Positions 1 to 8,377 of a stretch of DNA of 31,554 nt are shown piece after piece. Source of the DNA: Mesostigma viride (lineage: Eukaryota > Streptophyta > Mesostigmatophyceae > Mesostigmatales > Mesostigmataceae); NCBI GenBank assembly GCA_009746045.1, contig RPFO01001491.1, positions 1 through 31,554 of the forward strand, read 5' to 3'. The position numbers and the translations under genes are program-made. How positions within the stretch are numbered: position 1 is the stretch's first letter; each line of letters begins with the position of its first letter. The notes under the pieces were generated by a model that made no database searches, was not told the DNA's origin, and saw only the letters and a list, made by a program, of their open reading frames with translations.

Positions 1-2
1 TG

Positions 3-2903
3 GTTGAGTTCAAGATCCGAGGTCTGGCGATCTGCTGCATAAGGTCATGCTATACATCGACATGGCCGAGTTCCCGTACCCAAACATGGCCGAGTCCCCG
101 TTCGCAAAGGACTTTGCGCGCATCTTGATCAAGTACGTCGAGCTGTGCATCGGCGGGTTCAGTATCGAGCGTGTGACGGGCGATTACCTCCACGTGATGG
201 ACATCCTCACGAAGAAGGGGCACAAGAGCAGCGTGGACAACCTGCCGACGAGCCACGGCGGCAGCGTAAAGTTAGACGAGAGGGGCGACATCTACGAGTA
301 TTGCGACGGCTCGAAACGCCAGCACGTTTACATCCCGATCGAGTTTTCGTTCACAATGGACCCGGGTCTTGCCCTTCCCATGATCGCCATCCAGCACCAC
401 GACGTGATCATCAAGGTCCAGTTCGCAGACGCCGACGACATTTTCACCCACTATTCTACCGCCGTGAGGGTGGACACGACAGGTACTCCTATCAACTACT
501 CCAGTTTCCCTTACAACCCAACCACTGGGACGCCCACACCCCCAGCAGGACATTGGAACTTTGACGGTACCCTTGCCAACTCGGCTGCCGGCGCTGTATC
601 GTCCCCTTTTGTGCTTGCCAATTACACAAATCAAGGCGGCAGCGTCGTGGCTTCTGGATATGGGTACACTAACACCACCAACCGTGCCGTGGTGTCTCTA
701 TCAGACACGAGCTTTAATGGCGGCAATGACACATTCTCCATTATAACGGTAGCCAGTTCCGCGGTTGATGGTACCAATGCGAATCAATTGATTGATTACG
801 GAAGTGACACAAACGGTGTGCGCTTGAGGACGGATGCCAACGGTGAACTGGTATTGGATGCAATAAATGGCACAAACAGGTACACTATATCCGCATGGCC
901 GGATAATAGGGTCATTGTGGGTGACGGCAAAAAGCACGTGGTTGCGGTGAGTCGGGTATCGGGGAACACTGGTACGACCCCAACAACCACTGCTTACGGA
1001 TTGTGGATTAAATCGGGAGGTGGTGGCACTGGGGGGTTGGAGAACCAGGGTAGCGGGGGGACGCTTACGGGCCAAATATACCCGTCCGCGACAGGAACCA
1101 TCGCAGTCACTAACGGAGAGTTGTCATGGTCCACAAACGCAACGGCGTACAGCGCATCAAATACTTCAGACCGATGCTCCATAAACGCCGGTACGCGTGA
1201 AAATGAACCTTGGTCGTTATCTTTCAAATTTTTTCTCTCGGCTACAGCCGATAGTAACACGACACCTTTGTTTCAGTTCGGAGGTGACCTTAGTAACGCG
1301 TCGACGTCGGCTCAAAAGAGAAGAATGGCCATGTTCATCTCAGCGGACGGAAACACGTTGACGATGTTAACACAGGGTGACGTGGACACGCCCACCACGT
1401 CCACATTCGACATTTCTGGTCTCACCAAAGCTATGTATTACGAGGTTGTGATCACAAAGATTCCACCGGCGTCCAACACGTCTTACGCATCTACTCATCT
1501 TGCGAGTCGTCAATGCCTTGCGGTATACATCAACGGGATTCAGCAGGCGATGGTGGAATCTTTCGACCCGTACAAAAACCATTATAACGGTCTGCATTTC
1601 GGTCCCTTTCCCGGTTGTGTTACTAGCCCCAAGACTAAGCTAAAGATCAAAGAGGTGACCTTGTGGTACAATGTTCCATACAAGGACAACAACAAGACGT
1701 ACAAAGTTTACGTCGACGGAATACGAAGATTTGCGCATCCTCTGTGGCCGAAAGTGGTGGAACCCAACATTACAGCTAAGAATCTTTACCTCGGCAACAG
1801 CCCAAGTTTCGAAAGGACGACCAACACCGTGTGGGACTCGGTATCCTTTTACAACGCGGATCTCACAATAAATGACGTGGACGTGACTTCCGGCATCAGT
1901 CCGTCCGCCGCCCGGTTGCCCGTCGTTCGCCAAATCCTGGCCGCGCAACCGAACACCAAGTTCGTTGCTACTCGCGGGCCGTCCAAGTTGGAGAACCTCG
2001 GCAAGGACTGGGCGTCACTGATCGACACCCAGGGATCGTACCGCTTCTCCGTGACGGGATGGACAACCGGCACGAACGGGATCTTGAACAGCATCACCGT
2101 GAAGGTCGCCGAGTCTATATCGTCCGCCCCTGTTACCGGAGCAGACAGCGGTGACTACACCATGACCATCGCGCCTCCTCGATCCCAACTACCTTTTGTA
2201 CGCGGTGGGTGCCGCGCCGACCCAGGATTTTGTCCATCCGCGCATCGAATGGATCGCCAACCCGCCCAGTTTCGAGTGCAAGCTCGTCGCGCGCTTCTTC
2301 TACCTCGACGACTTCGAGAGGAAGCAGTTCGCGCTCAACGGCCACGAGTACCTGATCACCGAGACGCAGTTCTTCCAGCAGCACGTCGGCGGCGAGAACG
2401 AGCTCGACCTCGAGCTGCGGTTCAACCACCCCGTCAAAGAGCTGCTGTTCTGGTTCAAGCCGTCCGACCTCTCCTTCGCCTCGAACAAGTTCCGCTCGGA
2501 CGCCGACTTCGGCTATAACGCCTACTGGAAGTTCTACAACGACAACAGCGAGTTCGGCGACGGCCACCTGTTCACCAAGGCCAACATCTCGCTCAACTCC
2601 CAGAACCTGTACGGCGACGGCCGCGACCCCGTGTACTTCTCCTACCTGGTCCCCGCCGACTTCCACACGCGCGTGGAGAACAACGCGCGCGTGTACGTCA
2701 TGCCCTTCGCGCTCAAGCCCGAGTCTTGGAAGCCCACCGGCAGCGTGAACATGTCCCGCTTGGACAGCGTCAAGCTGCACCTCAAGGGCCTCGGTCTCTC
2801 GTCCAGGGGCGGCATCCCCTCCGGCACCATCGACGTGTACGCGCGCAGTTTCAACCTCGTGCGCATCCAGTCGGGCATGGGCGGCAAGCGCTTCGCCTCG
2901 TAA
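3..2903 (+). CDS. Major capsid protein 1 with a large inserted LamG-like module (5' partial)
   Basis: This is a nucleocytovirus double-jelly-roll major capsid protein, the subunit of the icosahedral shell. The upstream end lies outside the window. Capsid hallmarks are GLALPMIAIQHHD near base 365, FFYLDDFERKQFA near 2298, GHEYLITETQ near 2341, FNHPVKELLFWF near 2422, GRDPVYFSYL near 2620 and the C-terminal GGKRFAS. They match the second MCP just downstream residue for residue in long stretches. Between the two capsid parts lies an insertion of roughly 560 residues (about 480-2160). The frame breaks twice. Near base 22-30, VEFKIR is in one frame and the continuing LLHKVMLYIDM in another. Near 2165-2190, the frame moves by +1 (or -2), and the old frame runs on as arginine-rich nonsense to 2518. 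Both breaks are probably sequencing errors. The capsid assignment is secure; the exact joins are not. Confidence 0.9.
480..2160 (+). other. Two tandem LamG/concanavalin-like domains inserted in MCP 1
   Basis: This in-frame insertion sits where MCP 2 has only a short loop, after the conserved HHDVIIKVQF strand and before the YLDDFERKQF strand. The first part (about 550-1020) starts with HWNFDG and has DTFSIITVASS, QLIDYGSDTNGVRLRTD and KKHVVAVSRV. This beta-rich pattern is typical of LamG/concanavalin-like jelly rolls. The second part (about 1080-1860) has WSLSFKFFLSA, TPLFQFGGD, RMAMFISADGNTL and LAVYINGIQQ, then KTYKVYVDGIRR and a closing WDSVSFYNADLTIND. The bases are visibly less GC-biased at third positions than the flanking capsid code. 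By analogy with known MCPs the insertion should sit in a surface loop and project outward, perhaps to bind glycans. That role is inferred; the fold call rests on motif pattern only. Confidence 0.65.
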
Positions 2904-2961
2904 GCCTTGTCGCGCGATCGCGGCAAAGGGTTTTTCGCCAAGAAAAAATCTTTCCGGGTAG

Positions 2962-2966
2962 TATAC
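2962..2966 (+). promoter_or_regulatory. TATAC element before MCP 2
   Basis: TATAC lies 4 bases before the MCP 2 start codon, inside TAGTATAC and downstream of an A-rich stretch (AAGAAAAAATC). The same element with the same close spacing precedes several other genes here. Confidence 0.45.
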
Positions 2967-2970
2967 GACA

Positions 2971-4355
2971 ATGTCTGGCTGTCCGGTCCTCGTCCTCCGC
3001 GCCAAGGGTCCGCAGGACGCCTCGCTCACCGTCTCGCCCGTCAAGACCTTCTTCAAGTCGATCTACCCCCGCCACACCAACTTCTCGTTCGAGGACACGG
3101 AGGTCGTGTCCGTCGCCGGGAACCAGGGGTTCGGCAGGGAGGTGACGTTCCAGATCCCGAAGAGCGGCGATCTCGTCTCGAAGATGTTCCTGTATCTCGA
3201 ACTTCCGCCCATCAGGGAGTGGAACACTAATCCTTCTCCTCCTTTCGGATCGGCGTGGTGGAAGATTTTCGACCCGTTCTATGACGATATCGCGCGCATC
3301 CTCATCAAAAAGGTCGAGTTCAAGATCGGAGGAACCGTCATCGAGGAGATGACCGGCGAGTTCATGCACGTCTACGACCAGCTGTCCCGCGACCCGTCGA
3401 CGTCCTACGTGGAGAACACTCCCGCGCGCACGGCGGGTCGGTCCGCGTCGAGAACGGCGGACAGACCGGCGGAAGGAAGAGTTACATCTACGTCCCCTTG
3501 CAGTTCTCGTTCTGCCTCGAGGACGGCATGGCTCTCCCCATGATCGCGTTGCAGTACCACGACGCCAAGGTCGTCGTCACGCTCAACAGCAAGGACGCGA
3601 TCTTCACGCAGATGGCGGGCGGGAACAAGTACCCCGGCACCACCTTGAGCCGCGACCCGCAGACGTGGGCCACACTCTCGGGCGTGGACGGTTACCGCAA
3701 CGCGATGATGGAGTCTATGGACGACATCGCCAAGTTGCGGCTCGTGTGTCGATTCGTATACCTGGACGATTTCGAACGCAAGCAGTTCGCGGAGGAGCGG
3801 CACCAGTACCTGATCACCGAGACCCAGCACTACTCTCATTACGTGACCGAGGGGTCCGGCCTCGAGACCATCGCCCTGTCGTTCAGTCATCCCGTGAAGG
3901 AACTCATTTTCTATTACAAAGCCGATAACCGTCTGTCGGATCCGGAGACGTCTCCCGACCCGACGGCGGCGTATTGGAATTTCAAGAATAAGAATAGCAA
4001 GTTCGGGGACGGCCACCTGTTCGAGAAGGCCAACCTGACTCTCAACTCGCAGCAGATGTTCGGCGAGGGCCGCGACCCGATCTACTTCAGCTACATCCTG
4101 CCTCTGCAGACCCACACGCGCCTGCCGAAGATGGGCCACGTGTACGTCATCCCGTTCTCCCTCGAGCCCGAGAACTGGAAGCCCACCGGCTCGCTGAATT
4201 TCAGCCGGCTCGACACCGTCAAGCTGGTTCTGCTGGGTCTCCAGAAGAACAGCACGACGGCCCGCATCCCGAAGGGCGTCATCGAGATCTACGCGCGCTC
4301 CTTCAACGTGATGGCGATCGCGTCCGGTATGGGCGGCAAGCGTTTCGCGTCGTAA
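2971..4355 (+). CDS. Major capsid protein 2 (one frame break)
   Basis: This is a second double-jelly-roll major capsid protein, complete, of ordinary family length (about 461 residues if one base is missing). Motifs in order are FEDTEVVSVAG near the N-terminus, DIARILIKKVEFKIGG, GMALPMIALQYHD, FVYLDDFERKQFA, HQYLITETQ, FSHPVKELIFYY, GRDPIYFSYILP, a PTGSLNFSRLD segment and the C-terminal GGKRFAS. The frame changes by -1 close to base 3420. Upstream code ends at YVENT and the downstream frame resumes with AHGGSVRVENGG, which aligns with SHGGSVKL of MCP 1. The total length becomes a multiple of three if one base is added. It lacks the large insertion of MCP 1 and may be the main shell protein, with MCP 1 as the decorated form. 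That division of labour is inferred. Confidence 0.93.
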
Positions 4356-4452
4356 ACGTCTCGTCCCGTCCCGTCCCGGACCAACCCGCTCACGTCCATG
4401 GGGCGTGTATTGGCTCGAAGGAAACATACTTTTTCTGTGTAGATCCGTAAGG

Positions 4453-4716
4453 ATGCCCCCTCGGACGAGGCCGATCAAGAGGAAGACGAGACATCGCGCG
4501 TCCAGCACGCTGGTCCTCCGCAAGCCGAAGATCACGGACGCGCCTCGACTGCCCCCTCCCCCGCCTCCCTCCTCGGTGGGCGGCGTGGCCGTTCCTCCCG
4601 CGCACGTGCTCACACGCATCGAGCAGCCCGTGTACATCATGACGCCCGCTGCTGTCCGGCCCGGCCCGGCGGCGCCCCCGGTTCCGGTCAGTACTCGTCT
4701 TTCCGTTCGGCGTTGA
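4453..4716 (+). CDS. Small basic, proline-rich protein
   Basis: This 87-residue protein has a basic N-terminus (MPPRTRPIKRKTRHRAS) followed by a long proline-rich tract and a second proline/alanine-rich tail. It has no membrane segment and no recognised domain, and is probably disordered. The ATG at 4453 is chosen over an upstream in-frame ATG at 4405 because it follows the AAGG stretch and starts the low-complexity protein cleanly. Its last 29 bases overlap the end of the packaging ATPase gene on the other strand. It could bind DNA or a capsid partner through its basic end, but nothing proves this. Confidence 0.5.
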   Translation: MPPRTRPIKRKTRHRASSTLVLRKPKITDAPRLPPPPPPSSVGGVAVPPAHVLTRIEQPVYIMTPAAVRPGPAAPPVPVSTRLSVRR

Positions 4717-5491
4717 GTTTGCGCACCCGCGTGTTGACGACCTTCATGGACCCGCACTCGTCTCCGTCCGAGTCGCTTTTGTAATCCTGATTATAATTCA
4801 AACGACTGTAATTCCAAAAACCGGGACTGCCGATCGCGAACTTCTCGCGCGGCGTCGCCTTGTACCAAAAGATCACGTCCTCGATACGATTCGATTCGCT
4901 CGTGTGATCCACGACCAGGCACTCGTAGTTCTGAGTGCATTGGTCGAGGATCTCGCAAAACGCCTCGAAGGTAGGGATGACGCCAAAGTAGTTGCGATAC
5001 AATCGCTCCCGATTCATGATGATGTTTTCCCGCAGCGCGAACACGTAGTCGATGTTGCTGCGGATGTCCGGAGTGACGTCCATGCTGTACTGGCTGATGA
5101 ACAGGAGGAAGATCTTCATGTGTCTCCCGTTGAGCGCGATCTCGCGGATGCACGGATCCCTCATCACGGTCCGGTCGTACACGCAGTCGTCCAGCACGAC
5201 GAAACAGTTCCGCCCCTTTCCCGCCTTGCACAGCCGCTTCTGGTTCTTCAACAGCGCTCGCAACGCGGGCTTGTTGAAGGATTCGTACACGAACAGGCTG
5301 GGGACGTACTGCTGCCAATGACGGTTCGACCCCTCGGTTCCGGACATCACGATGCCCGACGGGATGTTGCGCTTGTGGTACATGATGTCCGTGGCGAGCG
5401 TCGTCTTGCCGCCGCCGCGCTTGGACACGATGCACACGACCTTGTCGTCTCCGATCTTGGAGGGATCGAATTTTTTCAATTGAAGGTCCAT
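4688..5491 (-). CDS. A32-like DNA packaging ATPase
   Basis: This protein of 267 residues belongs to the FtsK-HerA superfamily of ATPases that pump nucleocytovirus genomes into the capsid. The Walker A loop is KRGGGKTT (lysine 29). Walker B is CFVVLDD (aspartates 101-102). A sensor glutamine lies in LLFISQYSMD (residue 134). The region after it, with SNIDYVFALREN, RLYRNYFG, FCEILDQCTQNYECLVVD and EDVIFWYKA, is the signature of this viral family. The length is normal for the compact viral form. It lies next to the capsid genes, as packaging and shell genes often do. The ATG is preceded by a short AT-rich leader. Together with the MCPs it is the best marker for placing the virus phylogenetically. 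Confidence 0.95.
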   Translation of the reverse strand: MDLQLKKFDPSKIGDDKVVCIVSKRGGGKTTLATDIMYHKRNIPSGIVMSGTEGSNRHWQQYVPSLFVYESFNKPALRALLKNQKRLCKAGKGRNCFVVLDDCVYDRTVMRDPCIREIALNGRHMKIFLLFISQYSMDVTPDIRSNIDYVFALRENIIMNRERLYRNYFGVIPTFEAFCEILDQCTQNYECLVVDHTSESNRIEDVIFWYKATPREKFAIGSPGFWNYSRLNYNQDYKSDSDGDECGSMKVVNTRVRKLNAERKDEY

Positions 5492-5520
5492 TGATTCATA
5501 TCACGACATTCGAGCGACGG

Positions 5521-6186
5521 TCACGGACGAGCCGCGCCCGCGCCCGCGCCCGCGCCCACGGGGACGTACGGGGTCTGCGTGTACGGGAAGAATAGTACGT
5601 GGATCCCCCGGCTCTTGCACATTTTCAACCATTCGCGCTGGTGCCACCTCTCCGCCTCGTCCTTGTCCTGTTCGGTCCGTGTCTTGCGGAACCTCTTCGC
5701 GAACTCGTCCTGCAATTTCGTGAACGCGCCGCGGATCTCGGTCGTGACCCGCTTCCCGCGCGTCGAAATGGTCCGCACGAGCGAGGGCGTCAGGGTCATC
5801 ACGAACACGCCCGAGTGGTTGAACACCATGTGGGAGATGTTCTCGCTGCCCGCGTCGTCCAATATGATCCCCACGTCCGTGTCGCTCGGACTCGACAGCG
5901 AACAGTCGGTCATCCCGCAACGCTGAGGATGGGTGTGCCATTCGAACGTCCCGTGAGGGATCTGCACGTCGTTCGTGTGGCCGAACGCCGTCGTCTTGAA
6001 CCGCTGCAAAGTGCCGAAACCGTCGGGGACGAACGTGCCCCCTATCTCCTTCCCGCTATCGAGCGTCGAGCGGATGAACGAAACCGCCTCGGGGGATACG
6101 GGATATCGAGTCGCGTTCCTCCCCGATATCACCTTCGCACCCGAAGCGAGCGTTTGGACAGGCAACAGATCGGCGGGGCGCGACAT
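5521..6186 (-). CDS. JAMM/MPN-domain metalloprotease-like protein
   Basis: This 221-residue protein carries the elements of a JAMM (MPN+) zinc metalloprotease site: glutamate 47 in GKEIGG, the HTHP motif at 84-87, and the SPSD segment ending in aspartate 102, which fits S-x-x-D. JAMM enzymes cleave isopeptide bonds, for example removing ubiquitin, or act as other peptidases. The second half (about residues 145-195) is charged and probably helical. The C-terminus is a short GAGAGAGA run encoded by a GC-rich repeat at about 5523-5560. A TATAG element touches the start codon. It lies between the packaging ATPase and structural-type genes, so processing of a viral protein or deubiquitination of host proteins are both possible. 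The active site looks complete; the substrate is unknown. Confidence 0.75.
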   Translation of the reverse strand: MSRPADLLPVQTLASGAKVISGRNATRYPVSPEAVSFIRSTLDSGKEIGGTFVPDGFGTLQRFKTTAFGHTNDVQIPHGTFEWHTHPQRCGMTDCSLSSPSDTDVGIILDDAGSENISHMVFNHSGVFVMTLTPSLVRTISTRGKRVTTEIRGAFTKLQDEFAKRFRKTRTEQDKDEAERWHQREWLKMCKSRGIHVLFFPYTQTPYVPVGAGAGAGAARP

Positions 6187-6191
6187 CTATA
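6187..6191 (-). promoter_or_regulatory. TATAG element directly before the JAMM gene
   Basis: On the coding strand TATAG is immediately followed by the ATG at 6186, within an AT-rich TATTTATAG stretch. It is one of the shared start-proximal elements of this window. Confidence 0.45.
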
Positions 6192-6206
6192 AATACGCCG
6201 GACATA

Positions 6207-6994
6207 TTAGAATCCGTCGTCCTCGACCGTGACCCCTCCGATATCCTCGTCCTGCGGTACGGCCGAGGGCTTGCGGACGAGCGCCTGTCTCGCCACTTGC
6301 ACCTGTCGGATATTCGAATCCCCGCCCTCCGCCAATGTCGCCGCCGCCGCGGGGTCCTCGGGCCCTTGGATGAGATCGGGGTCGGGCGCCTCCTCCTCGC
6401 CGCCCTTGAACGTGTCCTTGTTCAAGAGCTCGCCCATGTACTCCTTGAGGATGTCGTCGATGGGCATGAGCACGTGCACGGTGTTCTTGACCGCTTCCCG
6501 GATCGCCTCGAAGGCGTTACGACGATGCAGTTTGTAGTTCCCCCGTCGACCTCGGTCAGGAAGTGTTCCACGTCGTCCACGATGTCCGACCCCAGATTCT
6601 TCATGACCATGTGCACGAATCGCGAGGGAGTGGGGACCCGCACGCGCATCGTCTGGTTCGGGTCTTTGGACATGCGGATGGACCCCATGATCATGCTCGT
6701 GCAAACGAAGTAGGCCTTCAACAAGTCCCGCAAGTACGGGATCTTCTCCATGATCTGCTCGGTTTCCTCCTCGACGATCTCGGGGGTCCACTCCGGGATC
6801 TCCTCGACGAGCTGCACGAACGCGGAGATGGGGTCCATGCCGGCCTCGCGGGACACGTTGATGGCGTCCATCACCATCCTCTTCAGGACCTGGAACACGG
6901 GGTCCGTCATCCCGCGCTCCAGTTGGTCGACGTACTCCTTCTTGCTGTCCACGAGAACATTGATGTTGACGACGGGCTCGGAATCACCTTCCAT
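6207..6994 (-). CDS. Conserved giant-virus-like protein of unknown function (one frame break)
   Basis: This gene encodes about 262 residues if one base is restored. The first part is acidic and helical (ISAFVQLVEEIPEWTPEIVEEE and following), with a possible structural domain ending in DDVEHFLTEVDGG. The second part contains NAFEAIREAVKN and VLMPIDDILKEYMGELL, a pattern I associate with uncharacterised proteins shared by several nucleocytovirus families. The C-terminal tail is acidic and ends in EDDGF, much like the end of the split gene at 14371. The frame changes by -1 near 6541, at a run of five C, and adding one base makes the length a multiple of three. No enzyme motif is visible. Confidence 0.7.
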
Positions 6995-7013
6995 TGTACC
7001 GTTCCGCTCACAT

Positions 7014-7277
7014 TTATTGCGCCTGCGAGTGAACGAACACTCGGTACCTCCGTTGCAGCGTCGACACCTCGTTGCGGGCGTCGTACAGCCGGTCTTCGAG
7101 CATCTCGATCGCCCTCGTCATCCGACGGACGGGATCCGTCTCGTCATTGGAGGGCAAGACGGGGTGCCGGACGTCGGGCAAGCCCATCTTCGCCCTCAAC
7201 TCTCTAGCCTTGTCCCTACATTGCGCGATGCTCTGGATGAGTTGAAACCTCTGCATTTGGTAGTCGTTTTCTTGCAT
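7014..7277 (-). CDS. Small coiled-coil protein
   Basis: This 87-residue, highly charged helical protein starts MQENDYQMQRF. It contains two likely coiled-coil stretches, around LIQSIAQCRDKARELRAK and MLEDRLYDARNEVSTLQRRY. There is no membrane segment or catalytic motif. I chose the ATG at 7277 because it follows an AT-rich leader with an A run (CAATAAAAAACGACG). The longer GTG-initiated reading would run back to the end of the upstream gene. It sits in a row of minus-strand genes with presumed structural roles and could be a scaffold or minor virion protein, but this is a guess. Confidence 0.6.
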   Translation of the reverse strand: MQENDYQMQRFQLIQSIAQCRDKARELRAKMGLPDVRHPVLPSNDETDPVRRMTRAIEMLEDRLYDARNEVSTLQRRYRVFVHSQAQ

Positions 7278-7327
7278 CTCGTCGTCGTTTTTTATTGCAA
7301 AATAATATTCCTCGTGTCGCAAACGCG

Positions 7328-7729
7328 TCACTTTCGAAAGTTGATGGCCATGAGGACGAGGCCGTACGTCACGATCCCGGACAGAAGCCCGGCCACGTTC
7401 ACCCGCACCTTGTCCACCTTCCCGGTGTTGCGGTTCTCGAACCAGCGAGGAAACCGGGCCGGCGCGAACTTCAGCACGCCGATCGTCACGGACACGCCCG
7501 CCAACGCGGCGACGATGGAATACGCCGACTTCCGCCCCTCGACGACCGTCGACCCGACGAGATGGGACGCTTCGACCATCGGAGGGGGTGCGGGCGGCGG
7601 CATGGGGTCGGAATACTCCATCGGGAAGTCGGGCTCGATCGCGACGGGAGCCGACCTTGCGAAACTCGGCGTCGGCGCGTCGATCCCGCCTCCCGAACGC
7701 ATGTTCCTGGCCATCTGAGTGAGCGACAT
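7328..7729 (-). CDS. Two-helix membrane protein
   Basis: This protein has 133 residues. The N-terminal half is proline-rich and disordered (PMPPPAPPPM). The second half has two hydrophobic segments, SIVAALAGVSVTIGVLKF and VNVAGLLSGIVTYGLVLMAI, joined by a basic loop. It ends INFRK. This arrangement is common among small membrane proteins of the inner virion membrane in nucleocytoviruses, but I cannot name the family. It lies between the coiled-coil gene and the zinc protein, with short gaps. The role is unproven. Confidence 0.65.
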   Translation of the reverse strand: MSLTQMARNMRSGGGIDAPTPSFARSAPVAIEPDFPMEYSDPMPPPAPPPMVEASHLVGSTVVEGRKSAYSIVAALAGVSVTIGVLKFAPARFPRWFENRNTGKVDKVRVNVAGLLSGIVTYGLVLMAINFRK

Positions 7730-7781
7730 GTCCGTATTACGGTATATCTCCCTAAAAGTTCACGCCCCGTGAACGCGTCTG

Positions 7782-8360
7782 TCAGTCGTAACTGCAGAAA
7801 TCGGGGGCGTCCAAATCCCACATGCGTTTGGGGGAGAAACAGGGACTGGGAGGGGATACGTGGTCCGAGTCGTCGCCGGTCTCGCCCGCCGCGGACGGCG
7901 GGGCTCGCGGGACGCCCTCGTCCGAATTCGACGACAAAAAGCGGTTATAGCACGCGGAGTGGAAAAACATGTAAAGACGCGTGGATGAGATGGGGACGCA
8001 TTCCTCTACTTTCCCGGCGGGCATCGGTTTCTTGCAACGAAAACACAGCACCCACCCGGTCCGCGGCTCTTCTTCGGCGCAGTCTCGCCATACCTTCTGG
8101 CCTCGCAAGGCGGCTTCTCCGATTTCGTCGAACCGGCGGACGCATTCGACCTCGTCGGGAGCCAGCGTCGGACGACGGCTGACGCCCTTGACGTAGCACA
8201 CGCGCGGGTGTCCGCGGGCGTCGTAAATCATCCTCCCGGCGTGCCGGAGACTCTGTCGGTTTTTGATTTCGTTCCAATACGCGTCCGCGGCGCGCCTGCG
8301 CTCGGCCAACTCGTTCGCGAAGGCGATGTGGCGAGGACACGTGTCTCCTTCCTTCGACAT
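7782..8360 (-). CDS. Putative zinc-binding protein
   Basis: This 192-residue protein starts MSKEGDTCPRHIAF; the ATG at 8360 lies 18 bases downstream of the end of the upstream gene. Near residues 124-155 it has CFRCKKPMPAG, followed by FFHSACYNRF. The pattern Cys-x2-Cys and then His-x3-Cys is what a treble-clef, LIM- or PARP-like zinc finger would show. The N-terminal half is helical and basic. The C-terminal tail is acidic and serine-rich, ending LDAPDFCSYD. It could be a regulator that binds nucleic acid or protein. No exact family was recognised. Confidence 0.6.
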   Translation of the reverse strand: MSKEGDTCPRHIAFANELAERRRAADAYWNEIKNRQSLRHAGRMIYDARGHPRVCYVKGVSRRPTLAPDEVECVRRFDEIGEAALRGQKVWRDCAEEEPRTGWVLCFRCKKPMPAGKVEECVPISSTRLYMFFHSACYNRFLSSNSDEGVPRAPPSAAGETGDDSDHVSPPSPCFSPKRMWDLDAPDFCSYD

Positions 8361-8377
8361 GACACCGAAGAGTAAAA

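Noticed and set aside
2180-2518. Arginine-rich C-terminus of the long reading frame starting at 47
   Set aside because: It is the out-of-frame continuation after the break in MCP 1. The correct capsid C-terminus is in the neighbouring frame to 2903.
3400-3500. Programmed -1 frameshifting in MCP 2
   Set aside because: No clear slippery heptamer followed by a structured stretch was seen, and the same kind of break occurs in many unrelated genes here.
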